Shown in pieces: positions 1 through 13,302 of a DNA stretch of 64,000 nt; the first letter of the stretch is position 1; every line of letters starts with the position of its first letter. The stretch lies in assembly GCA_000934385.1 (NCBI GenBank), contig KN880470.1, forward strand, positions 1-64,000. Reading direction: 5' to 3'. Both the position numbers and the translations under genes were made by a program. This DNA comes from Cylindrobasidium torrendii FP15055 ss-10. Its lineage: Eukaryota; Basidiomycota; Agaricomycetes; Agaricales; Physalacriaceae. A model generated the notes under the pieces. The model saw only the letters and a list, made by a program, of their open reading frames with translations. It was not told where the DNA came from and searched no databases.

Positions 1-357
1 GATAATGAAAAACTTAAGAACGCGGAGAAATTCCGTGAATATAATAAGACTCAGATTAAGAACTATGATTTCAAACCTGGAGACTTAGTCTTGGTTTGAA
101 ATACTAGGATTGAACAAGAATTAAACAGAAAGTTCAAAGAACAATGGCTTGGACCATTTGCTGTTGTCAAAAGAATAGGCGGCGGAGGTTATGTACTTTG
201 TGAACTCAACGGAACCGTACTTGCGGAAAAAGTTGCAGAGTTCAGAGTCATACCTTTCTATGCGCGAAATAAGATAGCAATGAGCCAAGACAAGCTTAAC
301 AAACTGATAGAAGACTTCGACACTATTAAAAAGTCGTTGGAGAAATTGAACAAGTAA
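1..357 (+). pseudogene. Ty3/gypsy-type integrase C-terminal fragment
   Basis: Frame 1 reads from the window edge to a TAA at 355-357 and is broken once, by an in-frame TGA at 97-99. The sense residues include KPGDLVLV before the stop and then KFKEQWLGPFAVV and GGGGYVLCELNG. That pattern matches the integrase C-terminal (GPY/F-like) end of gypsy/chromovirus polyproteins, followed by a lysine-rich tail. The DNA is visibly more AT-rich than the genes to its right. Because the rest of pol lies outside the window, it could be the end of a nearly full element with one nonsense mutation or a short relic. The family assignment rests on motif pattern only. Confidence 0.7.
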
Positions 358-1200
358 GAACATTGCTTAGTACTCCAGAACGTATGACCAGGAGGTCAAT
401 AAGAAAAGTTTGGAGGAGGACTACACAACATATGACAGAATTCTTTGATTTTAGACAAGTACTTTAAGCTTGAAACTTGATTTTCTCGATTAAAATAGAG
501 AGAGACAAGTTGCGACTTTGAAGATACTTTAGAAGACAAGTGAATTTCGTGAGAATTATCGTGATTTTACATGGAATTCTTACGAAGTTTACAAGTATGC
601 AATTGACAAAATGCAAAGTCACAAACTTTGGACTTAGCAAGATTCAATCGCGAGACCTCACAACGAAGCAAATAGCATTCAAGTGAGATTATACAATATA
701 AAGACAAGTGTTTTAAAGCACTAACTTTCCGGATACTGCAGTGGATTGAGTGGTCCTGAGGCGGCCTGGGCTGCACGTAAATACCGTGGGCATTGTGCCC
801 TGCCTTCTTTTATGGTTGAAAGGGCCCAGGAAGCACTTTCTCGCTGATTTAATGTGTATAAAATGTGAGAGATTCAAAAATCAAAAATCTTATTATCTAC
901 TGGCGGGATTTGTCCCAAAAAAATGCTAATATTGTACTTGTCACTGAATAAAGAAACTAGTGGTTTTTTATAAGGCAGAAATACCCTAGAATTGTAGCTA
1001 GCCACTGGTTCTGTGGTCAGATCGGGTTGCCAGAAATCAATGATTGCCACTTAGGGCAAAGTGACACTGATGTGACGGGTGCCACATGGGGTAGGCTGTT
1101 TATGGGTGTCACCTACCTTAGTCGGTGGGTTATGAATGGCAGCTACCTTACATGATGATGTGGTGGACTGGCATGCAATTTCCAACTAGATATATGCTAT
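358..1200 (+). repeat. Probable 3' LTR and adjoining repeat-like DNA
   Basis: No believable gene lies here. A purine-rich run (GGAGGAGGA, about 412-420) follows the gypsy frame as a polypurine tract would. Further on are a TATAAAA at 857-863 and an AATAAA at 947-952, the order expected for the U3-R-U5 part of an LTR. No second LTR copy is inside the window, so the ends cannot be fixed. The stretch about 1020-1150, with repeated GTGCCAC/GTGTCACC-like words, may be another repeat. This is inference from position and signals. Confidence 0.4.
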
Positions 1201-1213
1201 GATGGGGATAAAA

Positions 1214-2336
1214 TCATGCGATAGCTGCTAAACGTTGCTGCTCTTCACGCACAATCTTCTCTGCCAACTCCTTGACCTTGTCCTGGGGGGCATGTTGGGC
1301 GGAGGTGAGGGTTCCCGTGGCCTTTCCCTCACCCAATGGGCGGCGCTGCCAACGCACGACACGCAGACCAGTGCCGGGAACGTGATGGCGCTCAACATAT
1401 GCAATCCAGCGAGATACCACATCTTCGTGTGCGTCGTACGCCTTGATGACACAGCTGTGCTCCGTGCGACCGAAGTTCTCCTGCGACTTCTTATGGACGA
1501 AAGGCGATTTGATGACCGTCCACAAACTCTTCTTTCGTGGAAGGCCAGCGACGCCGGTTGCAGGAATGCCAAGGGCGGCGGCAGCATGCGCAGCAAGATG
1601 CGAGCCAATCTTGATGAGGGAAGGGTGGTAAGAGCGAAGGTGAATGAGCGCAACGGGATATCCGTGCGTAATGGGGTGTTGGAATGCTTTTCTGGCAGCG
1701 CGACCGTGAACCAGAGAGGCCGAATATTCTCGCTCGGGAAGGCTGTCAATATCGTCCGGGACAGGCATAGGAAGCACTGAAGCCTCGAGGTCCATGTGCT
1801 GGAGTTCGAGCGCCGAAGTAGATTGCACACTGTGTTGAATGAGGAAGTGAGGAAATGGGACGAAGTGGCACGCACCCTGTGGGATGAGGACCAGGCTTGT
1901 ATTTGACAAGGTCCAGCCCGGGACCGTCAAAGAGCTCACGCCGTGTGCGTGCCATGGGGTCGGGGCCTCGCATTCTCTTGACCACCCTAACATATTGGCC
2001 AATGTCCGGAACCTTGTCTTGAAGCTCCCGAATTTCCTCCTGTACGTGCGCTTCAAAGTTCCGTCGTGTATCCTGCTCCTTGGCGAGAGCTTGGCGCAAT
2101 GGTTCTGGAAGGTCTGGGCCGGAAGACTTGACAACTGGCGCGCTTGTGCTGTCGCCCGCCTCCGCCATTTCCCGCATTTTGGCGCGCATTTGTGCGGCTG
2201 CAGTCGCCATATCGAGCGGGTTCTCCTTCTCATCCTCGTGGGGTGATGATGAGGTGCTGTAGTACGCCGAACGCGCCGTATTACGCGCCAAAACGCGCGG
2301 TAAGCGTGGGTTAGCCCGCCGGAGCAACGCCGACAT
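1214..2336 (-). CDS. rsm10: Mitochondrial small-subunit ribosomal protein uS10m
   Basis: Two exons (2336-1876 and 1829-1214) joined over a 46-bp GT-AG intron give 358 residues. The first about 30 residues (MSALLRRANPRLPRVLARN, then Ser-rich) are basic with no acids, like a mitochondrial presequence. The S10 fold lies at about residues 190-290, with conserved words such as HLRSYHPSLIKIG, TVIKSPFVHKKSQENF and SRWIAYVERH. A charged coiled-coil-like stretch (about 50-120) precedes it, and the protein is longer than yeast Rsm10 (about 200 residues). The role by family is assembly of the mitoribosomal 37S head. It is divergently transcribed from mak11, with 71 bp between start codons. The start is the ATG at 2336, since longer frames upstream lack the presequence-like start. 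Confidence 0.85.
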
Positions 2337-2407
2337 GATGATTCGGGGACAGAAAAGTGACACCGCCACCGATCAATTCGCGTCCAAAAAATACCATCAC
2401 CACCAAC

Positions 2408-3771
2408 ATGGCTCCTGCTGCGAAAAAGCTCAAGTCTGCGCAGACTGTCTCCGCCAAAATAAAAGGGAAACAGAGAGCTGATCCACAACCATCTTCTCGC
2501 TTCAAACTTGTTGCAGGGTCGTACGAAAAACTGCTATATGGCCTCGAAGGCACAATTGCCGAAGATTCGACGTTTACTCTCAAGCCCATCTTCATCTTTC
2601 CTGCACATGTTTCTTGCATAAAGGCTGTAGCTTCGTCTCCTCATGGTGGCAAATGGCTCGCGACTGGAAGCACAGACGAAATCATCAAGGTATGGGATCT
2701 TCGAAGGCGGAAAGAGGTTGGTGGACTCATGCACCATGAAGGTACGTCCTTCGTGCTCCCCTTGCTATGCAAACTTCTCATCATATGCAGGATCCATAAC
2801 ACATCTAAGCTTCCCGTCTCGTTCTCACCTAATGTCTGCATCGCAAGACGGTACACTCTGTCTGTTTCGCGCCCGCGACTGGGCTGTCTTACGGTCTCTG
2901 AAAGGCCACAAGGGCCCTGTGAATGGAATAGCAGTACACCCTTCTGGGAAAGTTGCGGTAAGTGTTGGGAAGGACCGCACCCTCCGTCTTTGGGATCTCA
3001 TGCGCGGACGCGGTGTTGCAAGCACGAAGCTTGGAAAAGGTGCGTTTTCGATCTATTCTACGCAATCATTGTGCTTATCCCATGCCGTAGAGGGGGAGCT
3101 TGTCAGATGGTCCACTGATGGCAAGCTTCTCGCCGTCCAGGCTCTGAGCAATATCGACATATTCAACGCGGAGATGACCTTACTGCATTCTATCAAGCAC
3201 CCTTCTCGCATTCACGACATAAAGTTTTGCAAAAGGGTGGAAAACGACAGCCAAGTACTTCTCGTTGGAGCTGAGGACAAGAAGGTCTCCGTATACACTT
3301 TTAAGGATGTTGAGGACCCGTCCAATCCACCAATCTTAGTCGCTTCTTTTGTTGGACACGGGAATCGGTACGTCCAGGCTCCCTCGAACCCTTCACTGTT
3401 TGCTGACCTCCCTTCCGTGCAGTGTCAAAGCCATCGACACTCTTGTTGTTGCTATTCCCAGCAGTTCGACAACAACTGTCATCTCGACGGTATCGTCCGA
3501 CGGCTTTATTCGTCTATTCGACATGTCCCACCTGGGAAAGTCAGAAAAAGACATCCAACCTGTTGCGGAGTACGACGCGAAGGGCACTCGGTTTACCTGT
3601 GTCACACTCGCTGATCAAGATGCTGAGACGCCATTAACCGCTGGCAAACGGAAACGGGACACGAAAGACAGTGATGACGACGAAGAGGATGAGGACGATG
3701 AGTGGAAGGGTGTTGTACCATTGGATGATGGCGACGGGGATGGAGAAACAGAAGGTAGCGAGAGCGACTAG
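2408..3771 (+). CDS. mak11: WD40 ribosome biogenesis factor Mak11/PAK1IP1-like
   Basis: Four exons, with introns at 2742-2790, 3040-3090 and 3368-3422, encode 402 residues. WD40 repeats are visible in order: CIKAVASSPHGGKWLATGSTDEIIKVWDL, then a repeat ending DGTLCLFRA, then VNGIAVHPSGKVAVSVGKDRTLRLWDL, then STDGFIRLFDM-like units. The GELVRWSTDGK and IHDIKF words fit Mak11/PAK1IP1 rather than a generic WD protein. The N-terminus is Lys-rich (KKLKS) and the C-terminal 40 residues are strongly acidic, with KRKRD before the acidic run, typical of nucleolar factors. By family it works in 60S pre-ribosome assembly near 5S RNP/Rpf1 steps. It shares a 71-bp divergent promoter with uS10m. Confidence 0.85.
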
Positions 3772-4036
3772 ATGGTCTGGTGGGCGTAGGAAAACCGACA
3801 TATGCCAACTCAAATTGTACCTCTGTCTTTAAAAGACCTCCGGTCATTTGTGTCGAAAGGGTCGAACGCATCTCTGATGGAAGGTCTCCCACACAACCTT
3901 TTGATAAACCATTGAGACACCATGTCTAAACCCTCAATGTCAATGACCTCGCCGAAGTACCATAAATCCAAATTCCCATAGTACAAATTTGCAAACTGTA
4001 CAATCAAATACATATTTTCGGCCTCCAAATATGTGT

Positions 4037-4604
<568 letters not shown>

Positions 4605-5023
4605 GGTGCTCGAATGCGGATATAGACACAAGCTGGGAGGATATGTAGACACCTTCGGGATTTTATAGCTAGAGGCAGGATAGACAGGTACGGGAGCGTG
4701 TATCTAGACGCGACGCGCGGATGGGTGGGTTGGGGCTTCGAGATAAGCTTGCGCTGCCTGTCCACATGCTGAAGAAAGAGTAAGAACGTGCAGCACGTGC
4801 GGACAATGCCTGCGTGCTCAAGCGACCACAAGGGGGGCCGGTCGCTTACATGCCTGTGAACATTGAACGCAGAGGGCTTGTGCCCAGATCGGTGGCGATA
4901 AAGTCTGCCTTTCCCTATGGTGAGCAAGAGGGGAGCTATGGATAACAAACGGGCCGGGCTTGGCATGGTAGATTGACTAAGATTGTAGGGTGTGTGAATA
5001 CACGGGATATGGATATAGTCGAG
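4605..5023. other. Intergenic region between the RNase copies
   Basis: Holds the upstream region of copy 1 (TATA box at 4661-4667) and the 3' flank of copy 2. Open frames here show no recognisable protein and lack splice-supported continuation. I see no RNA gene or repeat. Confidence 0.6.
4661..4667 (-). promoter_or_regulatory. TATA box of RNase copy 1
   Basis: TATAAAA on the minus strand, 57 bp before the ATG at 4604. The position suits a strongly expressed secreted-enzyme gene. Copy 2 has only a TATA-like CATAAAAGG about 45-53 bp before its ATG. Confidence 0.55.
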
Positions 5024-5573
5024 CTAGTCGCCCTCGCAAGATACAAAGTTATTACCAGATGCGCCGGTGTGCGTGATAACCCTTTGGTGCTGTTAGTACC
5101 AAGCAGTTGTCTGTAACCGGCGAATACATACGCGCAATAGACACCGTTGTCTGAGAACACGACACGGTCAGCGCCAGGCGAACCGCCGTCGTAGTCACCA
5201 GAAGAAAGAATTGGCCACTAGACATTGTTAATAGGTGTTAGAATTTGCGAGTAATGGACACCATACTTCGTTGTAGTCAGATTCGCCCGAGCAGTACATG
5301 TCCAATCCTTCGTAGTTATTGAACGTGTGTGGGTAGCTGTCTACAAAACGTTGTTACACGAACGTTTTCTGTGGTAAGGGAAACCATACTGTCGCCAATG
5401 GGATCGTCGACCTGAGCATATCCAGCATCCACAGCCGCCTTTACCTCGTCGAGGGTATAAGTGTTGCTGCCGCAGGTAACATCTCCAGAGGGCCATTCGC
5501 GGCGCTGTAGTGGTTTCGCCGTGACGAGCGCGGCCAGAATGGTGGGAACGAAGGTAAAGGTTAGCTGAACCAT
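5024..5573 (-). CDS. Secreted guanyl-specific ribonuclease (RNase T1/N1 family), copy 2
   Basis: Four exons (5573-5390, 5340-5267, 5217-5132, 5081-5024) have exactly the same lengths as copy 1 and again give 133 residues. Introns are 49, 49 and 50 bp. The signal peptide is MVQLTFTFVPTILAALVTA. Catalytic positions match copy 1: Tyr64, His66, Glu86 (NEWPILSSG), Arg104 and His119 ([11 protein letters not shown]). Cysteines for the T1 disulphides are kept (VTCGSN, near residue 78, YC, VSC). It lies about 430 bp upstream of copy 1 in the same orientation, so the pair is a tandem duplication that kept all introns. The mature proteins differ at many positions, so the duplication is not very recent. 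Confidence 0.9.
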
Positions 5574-5972
5574 GACTAGACGGACGAAAAACTAGCGAGA
5601 CGGTTCAGACTGTCCAGCCTTTTATGCACAACCGACTGGGGTGATAAGACCTTTGGAATGTCTCACAAGCACGCAGTGTTGGAGCAAAGGCAGGCGGCGA
5701 GTATGTACTGTATGCCGACAGCCTCAAACCTTGGGCGGTATAGAAGGACCAGGCGTCGACTCACCACAAGGAATGTGGCATTTTTTACAAAGATAGACAG
5801 TATCTTGGGCGTCACCTGGCTGCAGACCAGCTGGGCGAAGTCGAATGAACGTGTGCGGTCACTGCATGCTGGTGGCATCTTGCCCATATGGACAATGACT
5901 GTAAATGGCTTGAGTCTTGACGTGAAGGGAGAGACGGCAAAGCTGCTTATCGCATTCATCTTCTCTCCGACT
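5574..5972. other. Intergenic region upstream of the RNase copy 2 and DUF3632 genes
   Basis: The frame of the next gene stays open upstream to 5658, but the implied extra 105 residues (MSHKHAVLEQRQAASMYCMP...) look like translated non-coding DNA. I treat this as the divergent promoter region for the RNase copy 2 gene and the plus-strand gene. No other feature seen. Confidence 0.5.
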
Positions 5973-6656
5973 ATGACTGACCAGCTGTGCAACATCCTAC
6001 AAACCTACCTCCAGTCGTCGCTGTCAGCCGTTGATGCCGCGAAACAACTACGGGACACCGTCGAGGCCGACGAGGCCGTGGAAGATGCGGCTTACGCACT
6101 GTTCAATCTGGTCGCTGATCAAGTGCGCGCCTTGACGCCGGACGCATCGCAACACGAACATCTAGTCTCTCTGTTGGTTGCGTTGAAATCAGCAGAGACA
6201 TCGGCGAGAGACTGGTCTGAACTCGTCCCCCTCGGGATGGTGATCCGTGAACTTTGGAATATTTCTGGGCCAGAGAAGGAGGACTGGCCGGCTATCAACG
6301 CCTTTGCAGCGCGACTGGCGGCGGGGCGGGTGCTTGACCTCGATACTTTCGGCATTTGGACAATGCGGGCGGCGCTGGAGGGAAACACGGAGACGACTGA
6401 TAGAGAAGTGGCGGCTGCCTTGCAGTGGATCCGCTATGCTGGGTCGCACATGAAGAAGCTGTCGATGGAAGGGACAGAGGCTACTACGGCAACGAAAGGT
6501 GGACCTCGGTGGTCGGGTCAGGGTGGGTACAATAAGGAGCGATGGGCTTTTTGGAGCCAGCGCCTCACGGAAGTGGCAGCAGAAGGCTCAGCGACGGATA
6601 CCGCATCACAGAAGGCGGCGGTTGAGGCGGTCAAGGAGATATTAAAACTAAATTAG
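5973..6656 (+). CDS. DUF3632-like fungal protein
   Basis: An intronless frame of 227 residues from the ATG at 5973 (MTDQLCNILQTYLQ). The all-helical pattern, with AAYALFNLVADQVRALTP, HLVSLLVALKSA and a following WSELVPLGMVIRELW block, resembles fungal DUF3632 proteins, whose function is unknown. There is no signal peptide, membrane segment or catalytic motif. I chose this ATG over the in-frame one at 5658 because family-like sequence starts here. Another small helical fungal family is possible. Confidence 0.6.
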   Translation: MTDQLCNILQTYLQSSLSAVDAAKQLRDTVEADEAVEDAAYALFNLVADQVRALTPDASQHEHLVSLLVALKSAETSARDWSELVPLGMVIRELWNISGPEKEDWPAINAFAARLAAGRVLDLDTFGIWTMRAALEGNTETTDREVAAALQWIRYAGSHMKKLSMEGTEATTATKGGPRWSGQGGYNKERWAFWSQRLTEVAAEGSATDTASQKAAVEAVKEILKLN

Positions 6657-6847
6657 TTTAGTCGCCCTCTAGCAGCCCTCTAGCATCTACACTTCCAGAA
6701 TTTCGATTTTGATGGACTGTGGCCAACAATGAGGCCAGGGCGATCAATTCTCGTTGCCAGAGACCTGGGCTTGGTTCGATCAAAGTATAACAATTGAGCT
6801 GTCCAGAAAGCCTGGTTGTATACCAACCACCATCCATCTTTTCCGCC

Positions 6848-8195
<1,348 letters not shown>

Positions 8196-8691
8196 ACCCG
8201 GAATCCTTCCCTGTGTACGGTCCGCGACCGTCACGAAATCGTCTATTTGCTTGCTGTCATAAATATCTTTTTCGCTGTATTTACCCCCGCACCACACATA
8301 TACATCGCTTCCATCTGTACCATACCATTGAATAAAAGGCATCGGGCGCCTGGGACCTTTCAACTTGTAAAACGATTTCTGGGGTGCTCTCGTTTCTTGC
8401 ATTTGAAAGCTTGATACGTGCAATCCAGCACCGTTTCTGCTCACGACCGAATCCCCTTGGGTACGCAACGGTGGCGCGGTTCCTACGCAACCGTACATCT
8501 GTCCACTGCAACCCCGTCATGGAGACGCCCAGGAGACTTCCATTATGCAGACCGGATCAACATGCCCCATATATCACGTTTCCTTGTATATCTCGAAGAT
8601 CAGTTCTCTGTATTGTACAGTCGGATATTGTACAAGTTGCCTGCACAGAGTTACAGACCTAAGCCTACACAGTTGAATTCAAAGTCAAGGT
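8196..8691. other. Convergent intergenic region, MAP kinase / Borealin-1
   Basis: The 3' flanks of two convergent genes. Open frames at 8384-8747 overlap the Borealin end and have no family features. No repeat or RNA gene recognised. Confidence 0.6.
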
Positions 8692-9901
8692 CTAGAGCAT
8701 CCACTTTTCAAGTGCCCCGTTCGTCTCGCGGACCCAGTCATCCATGAGCTTCCTCGCGCTAGCCGTCAGCGTGTCTTGTAGTTTAGTCGGAGATGTCTCT
8801 CGAGGGTCAAAGTCGATCTTGCCGCCGTCTTTTGTTGGCAAGCTGACAGAAAGAGACCAGGTCTCCGGAGGCATACTCGCAGCACGGTTCAAGGCAGGTT
8901 CAGGTCGACGTGCTGACTTGCCAATGTCGCTCATAGTGCGTATGCGTTCGTAGGTTCCAGGGGACTTCAAGGGCGACGGCGGGGATGCTTGTTTTGCGGC
9001 GAGGACGTTAGCCACGGGAGAGCCGTTGACACTAAGCAGTTTTTCGTTCATCCTGGGCATGCGGAAGGCGGTTTGTTGGGTATTTAGACTCGGAGGACCA
9101 AGCACAGATGAAGAAGAACTTGTCGGGTATGCTGGCATTTGAGGCGGAAGTGACGGAGAGAATGTGGCAGCGGTCGGTACGCGAGATGGTAGTCCAAAGC
9201 CAGCTCGAGACAGCGGTCGGGGAGAGCTTCGCAGGGATGGTCCAGCATTGAACGGCGGGCGGGCTGTTGGCTTCTTCTTCAAAGGCGAGGGTGCCATGAC
9301 TATCTGTTCAAAGTATGAGACTTGGAGTGACGAGTCGACATCGACATACTCTTGCTGGTCTCGGCGGGACCCCTTGAGTTCGAGCTGCAGCTACCGGGTC
9401 CTTCACGTCCTCGAAGCGCGCTAGCAACCATGACGATAAACTGTGAGCATTGAGACGAGAATCGTACCATTTTTCGCAGGGCGAGGCATGTCAACACTGC
9501 GATGCTCCTCTGAGTTGTCGGTAGGAATCCTCTTTCGTTTTTTGTCCATTTCTGTTGGTTTGGGGCCGCGCCGCATCGCGACTTCACGTTCTCGCTCGCC
9601 AATGGTTGCAGCGTCAATATTACCTTGATACCTCTCCATAAGCTCCCTCATGGTGAGTGTTGTACAAATGGCTGGGTCCAACAAGGCGAGCTTGTTACGA
9701 ACGCGTTGTTCCATCTTCTTGACTTCGTCGTTGGCCCGCTGAATAATATCGTCCCGCCGACTTTTTGCTAGAGTCCATGAGCTGCCAGTAGCGCTGATTA
9801 TCCTTGCAGAACTCACCCCGTTGGTCAAAGTCGAACAGCACCATCGCCTTGTCCGCCTCGCTCCGATATGTTGGGTGAATGTGAGCCGCAGATATTGCCA
9901 T
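8692..9901 (-). CDS. Borealin/Nbl1-like chromosomal passenger protein, paralogue 1
   Basis: Four exons (9901-9817, 9767-9468, 9420-9350, 9303-8692) encode 355 residues. Residues about 18-90 form a charged helix (VLFDFDQR, then MEQRVRNKLALLDP, LTMRELMERYQGNIDAAT), the pattern of the Nbl1/Borealin N-terminal helix that bundles with INCENP and Survivin. A basic KKRKRIP patch follows. A Pro/Ser-rich linker leads to a conserved FRMPRMNEKLLSVNGSPVAN motif and a C-terminal WSLSVSLPTKDG...IDFDP block. The second paralogue at 17.6 kb has the same order of blocks and the same intron positions and phases (1, 1, 0). Expected role: kinetochore targeting of Aurora kinase. Family call is from pattern, not search. 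Confidence 0.7.
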
Positions 9902-10275
9902 GACAGGCTTGAAGACGGAAAGTTGAGATGGAGATGGAGAGACAACTTGCTCACACTTGTCATGTTGACAAGTTCAATGCGCATCAAGGCTACATCAATG
10001 ATTACGCAACACATTCCCACGGCTCATGATCCCATTGTTCGGCTGCCAGTCAAGTGTAGCTCGTTTTGACACCACCGTGCAATTTGGAATGGTTGACCGT
10101 GGCTGCCAAAGACATTGCTAGGAGAACGAAGGCCAAGAGTGGGACGGAAACAGTGTACCATAAATATTGCCGGGATCCAATATCGTACCCCCCCAGCGTA
10201 CATGCATGCTACAACACCTGGTATTGTCCTTTTCCCCGTCCTCGTCTCGTCCAGCCCGGTCTCTTCTTATTATTA
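9902..10275. other. Intergenic region, PMT4 3' flank / Borealin-1 promoter
   Basis: 374 bp between the PMT4 stop and the Borealin-1 start on the same strand. The overlapping open frames run into neighbouring genes in wrong frames. Nothing else recognised. Confidence 0.6.
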
Positions 10276-13063
10276 TTAATGGTTGTAGATATTCCATGTC
10301 TGCACCAAGTCAGCTTCAAATTATACCAGAACAGCATACGCAGAACATACCTTTCTCCATGCAAGACCAGTGTGGTTTCCTATCGGTCCCTCCATCCCGA
10401 ACGCCATCCCGCGGAACCACCAGAAGTTGAGGAAAATTGCGCTAGACAGCACGCCAAACGAGATCCACTTTGTCTTTGTCGTCAGCCGCTTTGAGGAGAA
10501 GACAAAATGGTCGAGCATGTGCGAGAACATAATGACCGCAAAGTAGAGTGTGGGCAACTACAGCGCATGTAAGTGGGCTGTGTAGAACCAAAGGGTGATT
10601 TCACGCACATAATGGTGGACATAGGTGACACGTCCCATAACCAAGAAAGGGACTGCATAGGTGTTAACAAGGAAGAGAAGGAAATGACAAGGACGCACAA
10701 TAGTGTAAGAACCACCCCATAAAGGCAATCTTGCCGACGTACAGGAAGTGCTCCCATTCTCGCGGCTCCATGTCGACGTACTTGCGCTGCATCCTAAAGA
10801 TATATACGCCGAACGCCAAAAGGGCGGCATACAAACTAAGGGACGACCCCCATCGAATGATAGGCGTTCCGAGCAGATAGTATTTGATTTGGTGGTCGCC
10901 CCAGCCGCACATCCTCAAGCCAAGGTAAAGGAACGGCCAGTCAAGCGGGTTGGATGCCAGAATATCTTCCTTGTCGGGGTCTGGTACGAGAGCGTTGTTC
11001 GACGTCATCATCGCAACATTGAGATGCCAGAAATCACGCAGGAAGGGCGACTTGTACAGCTTGGCGTTGCCAGCAGGTACTGCGCACGAAGTTAGTGGTT
11101 CGGCCACAAAGAATATGATATGGACACTCACAACGGTCGTTCCAATGACTCTCCACATTCCAGTAGGTGTGCATGTCGCTGGGGTCGTTCTCTGGGATAC
11201 AGCTGACCTCGATCTGCTTGAAACCCCATTGGGGTAGAACAGCGTTTGCGGCGCGAAGATAACAACCAAGGCTCTTGTGCTTGAATCGTAGCCGCGTTGT
11301 GAGCGAGTGGATGCGCTCGAAGTGGTCCTTGCTGCCTCGGTGGATATCATCTACCACCTCGACTACCCAGTAATCCTGGTAGTCACCAATGGTTGCGTTG
11401 CCATAACACGCCACTTCGTGGTTGAGTTTTGTTACGGGGGCGGGAATGTTGTGCGAATGAAGGTTGCGGGTGGTGGGGACGTGATTAAGTCGAATGACAT
11501 CGCCACTCTTGAGAAATTGCATCTCAGCGTTGGGGTCATACTCGGGCTTGTCCCACGGTGGGAGGATGGTCCACTGGTTGTTGTCGTCCTTGTAGTGGTA
11601 ACAAGTGACCTGTTGCTGGCCTGATCCATCGGGGAAGGTTTGGACGTGCGAATGCAACAGGCCCCCTCCCCAGCCCATGTTCTTCAATGTAACCCGGGAG
11701 CCGACAGCAATCTCGAGGGGACTTTGCTTGAAGTCGTTGCCGACGAGGTTGGCTTGGAAGAGTGAGCTCATCTGAGCATCTCCAGGACCAGAATGGTTCA
11801 GGACCATGAAGTGAAGTTTGAACGCGGTCATGAATGTCAGGATGGGGATAATGATTAAGCATAATATACGGGCACCCCAGTGCTTGACTTGGTCGCGCTA
11901 TGGTTGATTTGAGCGGGACGTGGATCAAGCTTGCAAGGCAAACGAACCGTAGACATCCGCAGGTCGCCAAACTTTTCCCAGAGGTCCTCCACTGTATACA
12001 GACCCACCAAAGACGTGACAAAGAGGCCGACCATCTTCACTGATGTCACCCAACCAATGGAGAGACCGGTCATCGAGAGCCAAAACCACCATTCGAAGGA
12101 GAATGACCTATGGGATATTAGATGAGGAGATACAAAGAGAGGATGCGACGCACTGCCATTGTTGATTATGGAATTTTGCGAGACAGAATACGACAAGACA
12201 AGTGAAGAAGAGCAGCATGGAATCCAAAAGAATGAAGCGCGAGATGCATAACCAGCCCACATCTGCATACGTGTGAGTTTGCAGCACAACCATACAGAGA
12301 CAGACGTACCGAAGAGAACCATCAAGGCCGTAAGGTGGCATGCCCATTGGCTCATGCCGAGCTCAACTGAAGTGTACCAACCCAACGGTACCATTGCTAC
12401 CCCAAATGTCGCCAACATGACCCGCATTGCAACGTAGGGGACCTCGTCGGGGTATTTCTCTCCGCTCTTGAACTCGAAAGAGCCATCGTATCCAGCTAAC
12501 AGGCCGACGAGACCAACAAGCATCTTGCCCAACGGCGGGTGGACGTCAAAGTAGAATTCGCGCTTGAGATAATGTGAACCGAATTTTCCAAAGTGGGCCT
12601 CGTCCCAAACAACTACATCGGCCCAGCCTATCTTGTGGAAGCGTGTATAGCACGAAAGCAGCGTGTAGATGATGGGAGGGATGTGCTCCCAGTTTTGTTG
12701 AATGAATTCGCCCTGGATGCGCGCTCAGTATAGGTGCAAGCATGGGAGTACATGATGACGCACAATGGATGTTGGGGGCGGTGGTGGAGGCTGACGGACG
12801 CGACCCCCGCCCAGGAAGTTGCCTCGCGTCGGCCGCAGCTTGCTGTAGACATCCTTTCCTTCCCCGTCGTCTGGGGCAAATGGTGGCTTCTCGTACACAT
12901 CCGAGGGCCCATTTTCGTAGCCTGGTTCACGTCCTACCCGCCGATGGCGGGCCTCAGAGTCCATGTGATAGAGTGGAAGGTCGCTGGTATTGCCTGGGTA
13001 AGTGACTTCTTCAAAATCAGAAGAGTCTGCGTCCGGGGCAAAAGTGAGAACCACTGGAGGCAT
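10276..13063 (-). CDS. pmt4: Dolichyl-phosphate-mannose protein O-mannosyltransferase PMT4
   Basis: Nine exons with introns at 12763-12713, 12309-12263, 12153-12108, 11947-11898, 11131-11080, 10698-10653, 10608-10558 and 10350-10300. The exons sum to 797 residues. The enzyme transfers mannose from dolichol-P-mannose to Ser/Thr in the ER lumen. Visible order: Pro-rich cytosolic tail, VVVWDEAHFGKFGSHYLKR and FDVHPPLGKM (catalytic loop), membrane segments, MIR domains with GGGLLHSHVQTFP, CYHYKDDNNQW and LHSHNIPAP, then a second membrane block with MGRVTYVHHYLPTLYF. The SSLFQANLVGND and CYHYKDDNN words separate PMT4 from PMT1/PMT2. The C-terminus WRKTWNIYNH comes from a 25-bp last exon. Confidence 0.93.
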
Positions 13064-13302
13064 CTAGCCGTGCGGCAAAGAGTTAATGAGCGTCCTGGCA
13101 CGATGGTGCCAAATATTTGAGGGAGTTTGTCGTGGTTAGTGGAAAGCGCGCGCGCAGCCACGTCGAGATCGAAGTGCCGGGTCAAATGCCGTCAAGGCGC
13201 AGTCCACAACCTCGATGAGGAAATTAGGGTCTCTCAGTGGCATATAAAATTTCAGTAGAATGGCCCCTTGAGTTCCTTTAACACAGACCATCTCCTTGCG
13301 CT

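Noticed and set aside
1235..1780. 181-codon plus-strand open frame over the uS10m gene
   Set aside because: Antisense shadow of a real S10-domain exon, with no family features or splice support.
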